A DNA stretch of 44,185 bases from Vallitaleaceae bacterium (GTDB lineage Bacteria; Bacillota; Clostridia; Lachnospirales; Vallitaleaceae), in assembly GCA_028277605.1 (NCBI GenBank), contig JANQFZ010000022.1:1-44185 (forward strand), in the 5' to 3' direction. This document shows, in pieces, positions 17,378 to 25,510 of this stretch. The position numbers and the translations under genes are program-made. Position 1 is the stretch's first letter, and every line of letters starts with the position of its first letter. The notes under the pieces were generated by a model. That model made no database searches and was not told the DNA's origin. It was given only the letters and a program-made list of their open reading frames with translations.

Positions 17378-17986
17378 ATGAAAAAAACAAAATTTTTAGC
17401 TTTAGTATTAGTAGCTTCAATTATGCTTATGGGAGCAGGTTATGCTTATTGGACTGACACCTTAACGATTGAGAATACAGTTGCAACTGGTAATTTGGAT
17501 GTTACTTTTACTGACCTAAATGTACTAACCTATGACAATTATGATATTGATCCCAAAGAGTTAACAGATGACACTTATATGAAAGCAGATATCCATATTG
17601 TTAATGAAGAGAATGGCGACGAAAATGATATGCTTAAAATTGCTGCACCTCAGTTATTTCCAGATTGTGCAGTAAAAGTAAGTTCTACAATTAAAAATAA
17701 TAGTACTATCCCTATCAACTTTTATGCAATAGATTATACGGTTGATGGTGAAACAATAGACTATTTAGATATATCTGTAAAAATCGGTGACAATGTATAC
17801 CAATTATCTGACCTTAGCTCATCTGATACTATAGATGTTGATTTACCTATTGATGTAAACGAAAACCCTGATGTAGAAGTCATCATTCATCTTGATAAGG
17901 ACGCACCAAATACAACACAAAATAGCGGTGAGTTAGTCTTTACACTCATACCAAAATTCAAACAGTTTAATGATAACACAAAATAA
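17378..17986 (+). CDS. TasA/camelysin-like exported protein 1
   Basis: The start is 17378, not the longer frame, because AAAGGAGA lies 8 nt before this ATG; the product has 202 residues. It opens with KK, a hydrophobic core and LMGAGYAYWTDTLTIENTV, the SipW-dependent signal layout (G.GYAYW.D at the cleavage region). A beta-rich body follows with LFPDCAVKVSSTIKNNSTIP and HLDKDAPNTTQNSGELVFTL, matching TasA/camelysin patterns. TasA proteins form extracellular fibres or surface layers after SipW cleavage; whether this one polymerises is unknown. It is strongly acidic, with no Cys-rich or catalytic motif. A hairpin terminator separates it from the second paralogue, so it is probably made in larger amounts. 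Confidence 0.85.
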   Translation: MKKTKFLALVLVASIMLMGAGYAYWTDTLTIENTVATGNLDVTFTDLNVLTYDNYDIDPKELTDDTYMKADIHIVNEENGDENDMLKIAAPQLFPDCAVKVSSTIKNNSTIPINFYAIDYTVDGETIDYLDISVKIGDNVYQLSDLSSSDTIDVDLPIDVNENPDVEVIIHLDKDAPNTTQNSGELVFTLIPKFKQFNDNTK

Positions 17987-17998
17987 ATTCTAGTGCAT

Positions 17999-18030
17999 AA
18001 GCAGAGAATCTATTCTCTGCTTTCCTTTTT
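17999..18030 (+). terminator. Terminator between the two TasA-like genes
   Basis: AAGCAGAGAA (17999-18008) and TTCTCTGCTT (18013-18022) form a perfect 10-bp stem with a 4-nt loop, followed by TCCTTTTT. It lies 12 nt past the first gene and 37 nt before the second. Confidence 0.8.
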
Positions 18031-18067
18031 ATGATAGACAATAGTACGACAAGGAGGTTAGTTATCG

Positions 18068-18886
18068 TTGAGAAAGTTTAAGTTTTTATTTGCTCTTTTA
18101 TTATGTACTGTTTTATTAATGGGTGCTGGTTATGCCTATTGGAATGATACTTTAACTATAACGAATACCGTCAAAACAGGGACATTTAACTTAGAATTTG
18201 GTAATTCTAAATATTTTCTAGATTTTTTCGGTGAAGATTATGATAACTATAAAGTTGTATATAAATTTGATCCACCTAATATCGTCAAAGAAATAATTAC
18301 CGATTCCTCTCCATTTGAATGGGATATGGACGTTGTGAGCATAACTGAAATTGAGAGAAGTGATGACCGTCACACCTTAAGCTTTGGTGCCAAAAATCTA
18401 TATCCGGGTTCAGGTGCATGGATTAAATTTAGAATAGTCAATACTGGAACGGTTCCTGCTGTTGTAGATAATATTGAAGGAATCTTAACATCAGGTGCCG
18501 AATTAAAGGATACTTTTAGATACACTATTAGTGACATAAGATTGGTTAAATATAGTGACATACTTAACGATACAGAAGTCAATCCTTTTGAACCACCCAT
18601 TCACCCTGAACAAAGCTATTCCACTTTTGACGGCTTTATTGATGGTTTAAATAAAAAACTAAAGAACTATAGTGATGGTAATAGACTTGTTCTCTATCCT
18701 GGTGATTATCTAGAAATAAATGGTACTGAATCAGGAACCTATCAAGGTTATGACATATACTTCAAAGAATCTTCTACTGAAAAAGTAACCTTATCAGATG
18801 GTACTACTGCCTTAACAGAACAAAGAGTGGGCAATGATTGCTTTGCTTTTAACTTAAAACTCAATTATACACAATGGAATCATTAA
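18068..18886 (+). CDS. TasA/camelysin-like exported protein 2
   Basis: This 272-residue paralogue of the preceding gene starts at TTG, supported by a consensus AAGGAGG 10 nt upstream. Its signal region LMGAGYAYWNDTLTITNTV is nearly identical to that of protein 1. The body is longer and has LYPGSGAWIKFRIVNTGTVP, the YPG...F.I.NTGT.P segment shared by TasA and camelysin, and a C-terminal FAFNLKLNYTQW typical of the family. SipW-type cleavage after the hydrophobic core is expected. Compared with protein 1 it has about 70 extra residues, mainly around DYDNYKVVYKFDPPN and HPEQSYSTFDGFIDG. The TTG start and the upstream terminator suggest lower expression, as for a minor or adaptor subunit; this is an inference. 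Confidence 0.85.
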   Translation: MRKFKFLFALLLCTVLLMGAGYAYWNDTLTITNTVKTGTFNLEFGNSKYFLDFFGEDYDNYKVVYKFDPPNIVKEIITDSSPFEWDMDVVSITEIERSDDRHTLSFGAKNLYPGSGAWIKFRIVNTGTVPAVVDNIEGILTSGAELKDTFRYTISDIRLVKYSDILNDTEVNPFEPPIHPEQSYSTFDGFIDGLNKKLKNYSDGNRLVLYPGDYLEINGTESGTYQGYDIYFKESSTEKVTLSDGTTALTEQRVGNDCFAFNLKLNYTQWNH

Positions 18887-18900
18887 GATAAAAAGATACT

Positions 18901-18940
18901 ATAACTAAAGCCAAAAGCTCTTGCTTTTGGCTTTAGTTAT
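18901..18940. terminator. Long perfect hairpin between convergent genes
   Basis: ATAACTAAAGCCAAAAGC (18901-18918) and GCTTTTGGCTTTAGTTAT (18923-18940) form a perfect 18-bp stem with a 4-nt loop between the TasA-like gene and the convergent DUF5305 gene. The plus side has no T-tract; the minus side has a T-rich run a few bases further. It is probably a bidirectional terminator. Confidence 0.7.
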
Positions 18941-19006
18941 ACCCATCACTTTACTAAATTTTCTACAAGTAAATAACTCTAAAGTTTACTTGCCAAATAC
19001 ATTAAC

Positions 19007-20047
19007 CTATTCCACATAATAGATAAATGCTCTGTCATCATGAAAAATATAGAACTTCGTCATCATACAAAACTCACTATGGTAAGTATATAATATAGGT
19101 TGGTTGAGTGTATCAGAAAGACTAATTAAATCTTCAAAACTCTGAACAAAGTAAGTGTATTCGTTATGTATGCCTATCTCAGTCTTAACAGCAACCAAAC
19201 TATCTCCATGCTTTTGGAATATTTTTTTAAGTGTTTCATACTGTCGATCATGCTCCACGTGCACCTTAACAAATATAATTATAAATAGTAAGCCTACTAA
19301 ACCAAGTCCTAATAGTATACTCCATATAATAATCAACCTTTTATTAATGGGCTTTTTCATAGTACTTGTTTTATCTATAGTATTATTGATATCTTCCAAA
19401 GGATTACCTGTTATTTCAAAATAGGATGTATTCAAAGGAATGCTTATATAAGGCTGATGCTTTTCTTCTACCTTTCCATGCTTAGTATCTGAAGTTACTT
19501 GAACATCCATAATAAGCTTGAGCCTTACTGGAGTATTGATTTTAGTTTCTTCAATAATTCTTTTTGCGTAGAGTTGATAGTCATAGATTGAAAGTGCTAC
19601 ATCTTTATGTATGGTGATAGTATCACTTTTATCCTCAAAAGATGAATCAGGTAGCAAAATGAAGTCCTTTTGCCATATTGGTATAACTGAATTTTCCTTA
19701 CTAATATATCCTTCTACTTGAGCTATAATTTTATAGTTTCCACTTATGTTTGATACTTCACTTCCAACATAGGTATAATCTAGAACCGCTAATAGAGCGT
19801 TAACATATTGTGTAATATAGATCTGGTTTTTTTCTAAGATTTCATTATCAAATAAAGGATTAGACTTAACACTCATATTATAATCTATAGAACTTGTACT
19901 TTGATATGTATAGACTGACTGAGTTATTTCCGTGTAGCTTTCCATAAATATCTGTACAGCAAACTGGTAAAAACTTAATAGTGAAAGGATAATTAACGGT
20001 ATTAGTAACCCTAGCTTTATATTTTTCTTAACTTTTATTTTTTTCAA
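19007..20047 (-). CDS. DUF5305 bitopic membrane protein
   Basis: The 346-residue protein has a basic start (KKIKVKKNIK), a first helix at about 12-32, an extracytoplasmic beta-rich region of about 200 residues (TYQSTSSIDYNMSVK, GNYKIIAQVEGYI, YISIPLNTSYFEITG), a second helix at about 237-260, and a cytoplasmic tail of about 85 residues. This matches DUF5305, a family I associate with SipW-type signal peptidases in Clostridia and archaea. Its role is unknown; the position suggests help in maturation or assembly of TasA-like proteins. It is the last gene of the operon, 21 nt after the signal peptidase gene. The cytoplasmic tail ends with paired strands (YTYFVQSFEDLISL, CMMTKFYIFHDDRAFIYYVE). 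Confidence 0.8.
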   Translation of the reverse strand: MKKIKVKKNIKLGLLIPLIILSLLSFYQFAVQIFMESYTEITQSVYTYQSTSSIDYNMSVKSNPLFDNEILEKNQIYITQYVNALLAVLDYTYVGSEVSNISGNYKIIAQVEGYISKENSVIPIWQKDFILLPDSSFEDKSDTITIHKDVALSIYDYQLYAKRIIEETKINTPVRLKLIMDVQVTSDTKHGKVEEKHQPYISIPLNTSYFEITGNPLEDINNTIDKTSTMKKPINKRLIIIWSILLGLGLVGLLFIIIFVKVHVEHDRQYETLKKIFQKHGDSLVAVKTEIGIHNEYTYFVQSFEDLISLSDTLNQPILYTYHSEFCMMTKFYIFHDDRAFIYYVE

Positions 20048-20068
20048 GTTGATAGCATACCTCCTAAA

Positions 20069-21262
20069 TTAGAATTCTACCGCTTGATTTGGATCTTTGT
20101 TTTTTATCAACAGGGTTGGTAAACCAAGCTTAGGTACCACCTTTACTATTTTCCCTTTTAACTGCTCTGGGTGGACAAGTCTGCTATCAGCAACTGAATT
20201 ATTATCTCCTTTTGTTTCATAGCTTACCCCTTCATAGGTATTATTTATTTTGATGATACGATGAGATATTAGAATACCATCCAATTCAAATTGGATGACA
20301 TCCTCCTTTCTTATTTCTTCTAGGCTTGTCACCTTTTTGACTAGTATGATATCACCTGGCTGTATCATAGGCTTCATGCTGCCAGAAACGACTACGGAAG
20401 GATAGATTGGAAAAACACCCATAACAAACCAGATAGCCAAAATACTAATAAAGCTTATGAACAACCATCCTAATAAAGACTCTTTTTCTTTATTAGTTTT
20501 TCTAGTTCTTCTAGTTGCAGTAAGTCTCATATTGAGCAAAATCAAAAAATAAAAAAGCGGTAATAGTATACCAAATAGTGCTTTGGTCAACCAATTTAAG
20601 TTTGGCAAAATAGGTGAAAACCAATGAAATCCTTCCATGATACTTTTATATAGTATTGCAGGTACAGGTCCACCAAGATACACCACATAGGTTAAAAATA
20701 GATTCTCAGAGAAGCAGGGAAGAAATAATTCTGCACAATAGGTTACCAAGCTTTTCATATTATTGAGTCTTGTATAATGGTGAAAAGACAGTGTAGTTAT
20801 AGTTATGAAGCAGGCAATTATGATAAAAGTGGTTATCTTTTCTTTTTTAGTAAAGGTTTGAACTATCGTATTTCTTATCATCTCAAGCCCTATTAACCGA
20901 GTTCCTACAAAAATTATATTGGTTAGTATTCCTTTATAAGAATGGTCATATGGACTCAATCCAAATGATAAAAACAGTCCTAACATCACTTGAAAAAGAA
21001 CATAGACAACAGCAAAGTAAAATGCTGACCATTTTATGCGGTTTCTGTTCCTTTGCTTACTTCTAGGGCTTAATCTAGGACATCGATAGTTTAAATAAAT
21101 TGTGCAGCACCATAGGAATGGCTTAATCCCATAATTAAAGGTTATCGTATCTAAACCATATACGGGTATAGCGATATCAAGTAAATAGATTATTACTAAA
21201 ATGATTATACATTGTAAACCCTTTGTCTTAGATCTCCTTGTTGGTAAAAAAGTCTTTTTCAA
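20069..21262 (-). CDS. sipW: SipW-type signal peptidase I with a large membrane domain
   Basis: The 397-residue protein has a C-terminal S26 peptidase domain (about 282-385) with PSVVVSGSMKPMIQPGDIIL (nucleophile Ser295), ISHRIIKI (His334 in place of the usual Lys) and TKGDNNSVADS (the Asp pair). The Ser-His arrangement is that of ER-type/SipW peptidases rather than the Ser-Lys bacterial type. The first 280 residues hold about seven or eight membrane helices. Bacillus SipW has about 190 residues and one or two helices, so this N-terminal domain is a large addition. It should cleave the three TasA-like preproteins encoded here. It lies between the third TasA-like gene and the DUF5305 gene, co-directional with both. 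Confidence 0.9.
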   Translation of the reverse strand: MKKTFLPTRRSKTKGLQCIIILVIIYLLDIAIPVYGLDTITFNYGIKPFLWCCTIYLNYRCPRLSPRSKQRNRNRIKWSAFYFAVVYVLFQVMLGLFLSFGLSPYDHSYKGILTNIIFVGTRLIGLEMIRNTIVQTFTKKEKITTFIIIACFITITTLSFHHYTRLNNMKSLVTYCAELFLPCFSENLFLTYVVYLGGPVPAILYKSIMEGFHWFSPILPNLNWLTKALFGILLPLFYFLILLNMRLTATRRTRKTNKEKESLLGWLFISFISILAIWFVMGVFPIYPSVVVSGSMKPMIQPGDIILVKKVTSLEEIRKEDVIQFELDGILISHRIIKINNTYEGVSYETKGDNNSVADSRLVHPEQLKGKIVKVVPKLGLPTLLIKNKDPNQAVEF

Positions 21263-21336
21263 TAGTTATCCATTCCTTTCCATATACTTAACGATAAGTA
21301 ATAAAAACTCATCGATAAAACTGGAAAATAAATCTC

Positions 21337-21918
21337 TTATTGTAGCCCTGTTTCTACAATCATAGCGGATGGCGTTGTATTAACACACTCTAAGTTCTCC
21401 ATACTTTCAATATTAAAGGTTACTTCTAATGCCTCTTGGTTTGGTAAAGATGGTGAAAAAGGTATCTTAATGGTTTTCTTAAATGTCTCTTGATTAACTG
21501 TCAGCCTTACTTTTAAACGACTCATCCCTTCCACCATAACAGATGCAAAGTTTTCCTCTTTTTTATAGGTTTGAGTGGTAGAATACGTATGATTAGTAAC
21601 TTCTATCTCTTGAACACAATCAGCGTCTAGAAGATTAGAAAAATCAAATAAAAGTGGTGTTTCTATTAAGTTACGAATAATGAACTCTATTTCTTTGTTT
21701 TGTGTATTAATGTTATCAATCACATACACAAAAGAATCAGTTTCCTCTCCAGCATCTTCTAGTTCAAATTTTGCATAGCTGGTAATAGTGGAAACTGAAA
21801 TATTCATACTAATATTGTCATTCCAGTAGCAATAGCTCATACCAATAATACTAAAGAATGCAACCACTAAAATAACAGTTATAAAAATCTTTTTATGTAT
21901 TTCCAATGGTTTATGCAA
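21337..21918 (-). CDS. TasA/camelysin-like exported protein 3
   Basis: The 193-residue protein has a hydrophobic N-terminal segment and IIGMSYCYWNDNISMNISVS, which keeps the Y.YW.D core of the two plus-strand paralogues but with Cys instead of Ala. A beta-rich body follows (EIEFIIRNLIETPLLFDF, VMVEGMSRLKVRLTVNQ, EALEVTFNIESM). It lacks a clear YPG motif and is the most divergent of the three. It lies 12 nt after the response regulator and about 74 nt before sipW, so regulator, substrate and peptidase are probably on one message. A minor subunit, an initiator, or a substrate used to sense peptidase activity are possible roles; none is shown by sequence alone. Confidence 0.75.
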   Translation of the reverse strand: MHKPLEIHKKIFITVILVVAFFSIIGMSYCYWNDNISMNISVSTITSYAKFELEDAGEETDSFVYVIDNINTQNKEIEFIIRNLIETPLLFDFSNLLDADCVQEIEVTNHTYSTTQTYKKEENFASVMVEGMSRLKVRLTVNQETFKKTIKIPFSPSLPNQEALEVTFNIESMENLECVNTTPSAMIVETGLQ

Positions 21919-21930
21919 GTTAGCCCCTCC

Positions 21931-22560
21931 TCAAAACATTAAATTATTGTCTAAACAGTTTTCTTTTACCAATAAAGCTGCCTGTGTTCGATGTGTCAGC
22001 TCAAGCTTCATAAAAATATGGCTGACATGCTTTTTTACTGTATTTTCAGAAATAAATAGTTTATGAGCAATTTCAATATTACTTAATCCATTGCCTATTT
22101 CTTTTAGAACATCTATCTCTCTTGAGGTTAAGTCTTTTAGATAGTTTTCTTTACTTGTAAGCTCTTCATATTGTAATACCTGAGAGTCAAAAAACTTTTT
22201 TCCTCTCCCTACAACATGTAAGGCATAAATAATATCTTCTGCAAACGCTTCTTTTAATATGTAACCATCCACATTTGCTTTTTTACAACGTAAAAAGTCC
22301 GATTGTTTTAATGAAGAGGTTAAAATAATAAATCTTGAATGGATATCTTTTTTTCTTGCTTTTATTACAATATCTATACCATCCTCCTTTCCTAGTTTTA
22401 AATCAATTAAAGTAATATCTGGTTTATAGTGAAGAAGCTTTACCAATGCTTCATCAACACTGGATGCTTCTTTAATCTCATCAATATTTTCTTCTGAATT
22501 CAGTAGCGCAATCAATCCCTTACATACTAAAGGATGATCATCAACAACGAGTAGATTCAT
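21931..22560 (-). CDS. NarL/LuxR-type response regulator
   Basis: The 209-residue protein has a receiver domain with VVDDHP (acidic pair), phospho-acceptor Asp53 in TLIDLKLG, FIILTSS and the Lys in GYILKEA, then a LuxR-type helix-turn-helix (about 142-203) with LTSREIDVLKEIGNGLSNIE and ENTVKKHVSHIFMKL. The ATG overlaps the stop of the kinase gene (ATGA), with GGGGGCGG upstream, so synthesis of the pair is coupled. This is the DegU/LiaR layout. It is expected to bind DNA near the TasA-like, SLH and kinase promoters. Confidence 0.93.
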   Translation of the reverse strand: MNLLVVDDHPLVCKGLIALLNSEENIDEIKEASSVDEALVKLLHYKPDITLIDLKLGKEDGIDIVIKARKKDIHSRFIILTSSLKQSDFLRCKKANVDGYILKEAFAEDIIYALHVVGRGKKFFDSQVLQYEELTSKENYLKDLTSREIDVLKEIGNGLSNIEIAHKLFISENTVKKHVSHIFMKLELTHRTQAALLVKENCLDNNLMF

Positions 22561-24245
22561 ACTACCGCCCCCTTACTATCCATTGTATGCATTGGTAAAG
22601 TAACAGTAATGGTAGTTCCTATCAGTTTTTGACTCTTAATATCCACACACCCATTCAGAGATTTTGTAAGCTGTATTATGTTCCTCAGCCCAAGCCCTTT
22701 ATGTCTCTGTTGTTCTATTTCAAAGCCAATGCCATCATCTATAATGACCAATTGAAGCACATTGGTTAATAGACACAGTTTTACTTCAATAAAGCTGCAT
22801 TGACCATGACGAATAGCGTTACCAATACATTCACTTATAATACGATATAGCACTTTTTTATATCTTGTTGAAAGTCTTTCCTCTTGACATGAAAAAACCA
22901 AGGTTATGACTACTTGATTGAGCTTACCCACCTCTTTCATATAATCTCGCAGACACACCTCAAAAATATTTTCTGCACTATTATTACTTAAGCCATAAAT
23001 GATACAGCGCAGCTGTTTCATTGACTTGTCTATTGTATTTCTCATAAAATTTAATTCTTCAGCTAGCTTTTTTTCTTTCATCTGTGTACTATTCCTTAAC
23101 AAAGCATACATGCCACAAGAAACACTAAATAATCGTTGTAAAACACTATCATGAATTTCATTAGCAATACGATTTTGCTCTTCCGATACTATGAGTTCTT
23201 CGTTCATGATTTCTAATTCGTATTTTTCAAAAACAAGCGCACTGATATCTGATATAAATCGTAGAGGATCTATAAATGTTATATATCTTGTATCCTTTAT
23301 AGGTGTACTTTCTTCAATACATAACAGACCAAAATCCTTTGAAAGAGACTGGACTTTATGAAATCTATATCTTTTACCCCTTATACATATACTTTCAGAT
23401 GTACGGATAATTGCTTTTTTCGCCATAGTATTCTTAATCTCAACTATAAGTCTCTCAAATTCCTCATTTTGTAAGGTGTTTTTATTTTCTTGATTTTCAT
23501 ACAGACGGTGACTCTTAGCCTGTATAAAAAAAGCCTTTTTGCTTTTTGTAATTTTCTTAGTGTATTCTAAAATAATACGAATTAAATGAGGTTTATTTTT
23601 TTGATTTGCAATAGAAAGAACCGTTTGATAAAGTGATATAATATAGTTTAATGCCTCTCTTAAATCTTGATGTGCTAATATGAGCTGCTTATTGGTCTGA
23701 ACTAAAGCTTTTCTTTCCTTTTCAATTCTTCTATAGAGGATAGCAACACTTTTTAATCCTAAAGACATTAAAACCAAACCTAATATAAGACTTTCTCTAT
23801 CCTGAATTATGAACACAAGGCTTTTATGGTTATTATTATGACAAAACCATTCAAAGAATAATGAAGCTATGAGATAGGTTAAAAGCACCCTCCATGCATA
23901 TTTCTTTTTCAGTTTCATTGAAGCGATTAAAAAGGTATTGAGCACATACCATACATAGGGACTATAGAATCCTCCAGAAGGTATAAGTATAAGACTATTT
24001 CCTAGAGTTTCTATCCATACTAAAAGCTTAATATGGCACACAGAATCTTTATTCTTAACAAACAAATAGGAAAGTAGCATAGAAGATAGTGTCATACATA
24101 AAACAACACAAAATTTATTAATGAAGTCATGATTTGATATAGTAATATATATGAAGGATGTACCAGATAAGCTAAGTACTCGATAAGTTACTAGTATTTT
24201 TATATCTTCATCACTATTGAGAATAAATTGTTTCAATCCTTTCAT
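22557..24245 (-). CDS. Membrane sensor kinase of the NarX/DegS class
   Basis: Starting from the ATG at 24245 (a TTG precedes it), the protein has 562 residues. About six membrane helices occupy residues 20-170 with almost no extracellular loop. A coiled-coil linker (172-200), a GAF-like region (about 205-335), HisKA_3 with RIANEIHDSVLQRLF (His365), and HATPase with ECIGNAIRHG and IDDGIGFE / GLGLRN follow. The compact helix bundle suggests sensing within or at the membrane, perhaps of membrane stress or export load. It is the first gene of the operon that continues with the regulator, TasA-like protein 3, SipW and DUF5305. The ribosome site is weak. Confidence 0.92.
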   Translation of the reverse strand: MKGLKQFILNSDEDIKILVTYRVLSLSGTSFIYITISNHDFINKFCVVLCMTLSSMLLSYLFVKNKDSVCHIKLLVWIETLGNSLILIPSGGFYSPYVWYVLNTFLIASMKLKKKYAWRVLLTYLIASLFFEWFCHNNNHKSLVFIIQDRESLILGLVLMSLGLKSVAILYRRIEKERKALVQTNKQLILAHQDLREALNYIISLYQTVLSIANQKNKPHLIRIILEYTKKITKSKKAFFIQAKSHRLYENQENKNTLQNEEFERLIVEIKNTMAKKAIIRTSESICIRGKRYRFHKVQSLSKDFGLLCIEESTPIKDTRYITFIDPLRFISDISALVFEKYELEIMNEELIVSEEQNRIANEIHDSVLQRLFSVSCGMYALLRNSTQMKEKKLAEELNFMRNTIDKSMKQLRCIIYGLSNNSAENIFEVCLRDYMKEVGKLNQVVITLVFSCQEERLSTRYKKVLYRIISECIGNAIRHGQCSFIEVKLCLLTNVLQLVIIDDGIGFEIEQQRHKGLGLRNIIQLTKSLNGCVDIKSQKLIGTTITVTLPMHTMDSKGAVV

Positions 24246-24422
24246 CAATAACCTGCCTATTCTATTTGTTTATTGCTATTATATTTATTGTTATAAGCCT
24301 CCTTTATTCTTACCGTAGACTCTTATTATATATATGTTACAGTGCAGTTCTATATTACTAAAATGCTCTCTATATATTCAACTTAACCATTAATTAACTA
24401 CTGATGGATTTAGATAAAGACA

Positions 24423-24466
24423 TTGACATATTTTATGTCTCATGTTATAATGACATAAAATATGTC
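24423..24466 (+). promoter_or_regulatory. Consensus promoter with two palindromic operators
   Basis: TTGACA (24423-24428), a 17-nt spacer and TATAAT (24446-24451) make a perfect sigma-A promoter. Two 15-bp elements, GACATATTTTATGTC (24425-24439) and GACATAAAATATGTC (24452-24466), are exact inverted copies of one another, and each is itself a dyad (GACATA-N3-TATGTC). One covers the -35 and the other covers the transcription start. This is a typical autorepressor arrangement for the HTH gene 17 nt downstream. Confidence 0.85.
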
Positions 24467-24482
24467 TTAAGAAGGTGAAGAA

Positions 24483-24956
24483 ATGGTTACAAAAAAATTA
24501 TTTCAATCAAAAACTGTATTACAATATCTCATATTAATTAACCATCAATCCTATGTGCAGATTGGAAAACACTTAAAGATTACACCACAGCAGTTTTCTG
24601 ATTGGATAAAAAAACGAAGACCTATTCCAAAGCATAGACTTAAGGATTTAAGTCAGTATTTTGAAATTGATAAGAACTATTTAGTTAATGATGATAATTT
24701 TGCAAAAGATATTAGTGAGTTAGATAAGATTAATATTCAAGCACTTTATATCAACAGAAGATTAGAAAATAAAGATGAAGAAGCCGAGTATTTAAAAGAA
24801 AAGCTCCAAGAACTAGAACATGAAAAAGCAAAGCTAATCAGAATCACTAGGCTTACAGCTATTCTTAACAAAGAGGATGAACGCATCGATAAAATAATGG
24901 ATAGAGTTGTAGAATTAATTGAATCTAATGCTTTTGAAAAATTGGAACAGCTATAA
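24483..24956 (+). CDS. HTH repressor-like protein with C-terminal coiled coil
   Basis: The 157-residue protein has an N-terminal Cro/CI-type helix-turn-helix (about 14-62) with YVQIGKHLKITPQQFSDWIK and LKDLSQYFEIDKNYL. A Lys/Glu-rich helical region follows (about 80-150) with NRRLENKDEEAEYLKEKLQE, a likely coiled coil for oligomerisation. GAAGGTG precedes the ATG. The promoter carries two nested palindromes that the protein probably binds itself; the pair of operators and the coiled coil suggest a dimer of dimers. No partner gene follows: a terminator and the convergent fur-like gene come next. Targets beyond its own gene are unknown; its location next to the surface-protein operon's upstream region may be relevant. 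Confidence 0.8.
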   Translation: MVTKKLFQSKTVLQYLILINHQSYVQIGKHLKITPQQFSDWIKKRRPIPKHRLKDLSQYFEIDKNYLVNDDNFAKDISELDKINIQALYINRRLENKDEEAEYLKEKLQELEHEKAKLIRITRLTAILNKEDERIDKIMDRVVELIESNAFEKLEQL

Positions 24957-24977
24957 ATTAAAAGTAAAATTATTAAG

Positions 24978-25002
24978 ACAAGTCGTTATAAAAACGACTT
25001 GT
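24978..25002. terminator. Bidirectional terminator between HTH and Fur-family genes
   Basis: ACAAGTCGTT (24978-24987) and AACGACTTGT (24993-25002) form a perfect 10-bp stem with a 5-nt loop, followed by TTTAG on the plus strand and CTTAATAATTTT on the minus strand, between two convergent genes. Confidence 0.75.
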
Positions 25003-25003
25003 T

Positions 25004-25462
25004 TTAGTGTATCTTGTCATCTTCTTCTTTTAATCCGTTTAACTTCTCACACTCTTCACAATAACCATAGAGTTCTATTTTATGCTCTGTAAGCCGTATT
25101 TTTTTATCCTTGGCTACTTGACTTAAGTAATCAATTGGGCAATACTCGACCACCTCAGTTTTGCCACAACCTTTACAGATGATATGATGATGGTGGGAAT
25201 CTAGCTCATTAATATGATAATAAGCTTTACCTTCTTCATTCATCACTTTGTGTACTAAATGTATATGCTCTAGAATCTCAAGATTTCTGTAAACCGTCGT
25301 TAGATTAGTTTTTGAGTATATTTTTTTAACTTGTTTTAATAGCTCTTCCACAGAGATTATTTTACCCTTATTTAAAACAAGTATTTGTACAATAGCTTTT
25401 CGTTGTTGTGTTACTTTGTAACCATTATTCTTTAGTTTTTTTAATAATTGGTCTAAACCCAT
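25004..25462 (-). CDS. Fur-family metal-responsive repressor
   Basis: I start the gene at 25462, where GGAG lies 8 nt before the ATG; the frame extends ten codons further upstream without a ribosome site. The 152-residue protein has a winged helix with GYKVTQQRKAIVQILV and KTNLTTVYRNLEILEHI, then the metal-binding dimerisation domain with DSHHHHIICKGCGKTEVVEY and a second Cys pair in YGYCEECEKL. The two CxxC pairs form the structural zinc site. Fur, Zur and PerR share this layout and I cannot separate them by eye. It is transcribed divergently from the polysaccharide deacetylase gene. Confidence 0.9.
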   Translation of the reverse strand: MGLDQLLKKLKNNGYKVTQQRKAIVQILVLNKGKIISVEELLKQVKKIYSKTNLTTVYRNLEILEHIHLVHKVMNEEGKAYYHINELDSHHHHIICKGCGKTEVVEYCPIDYLSQVAKDKKIRLTEHKIELYGYCEECEKLNGLKEEDDKIH

Positions 25463-25510
25463 AGGGATCACTCCAATAAAAATATAATTCATGAAACTAG
25501 ATTTAACCCT

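Noticed and set aside
24423..25462. Toxin-antitoxin pair made of the HTH gene and the next gene
   Set aside because: The neighbouring gene is a convergent Fur-family regulator with its own terminator; no toxin-like partner follows the HTH gene.
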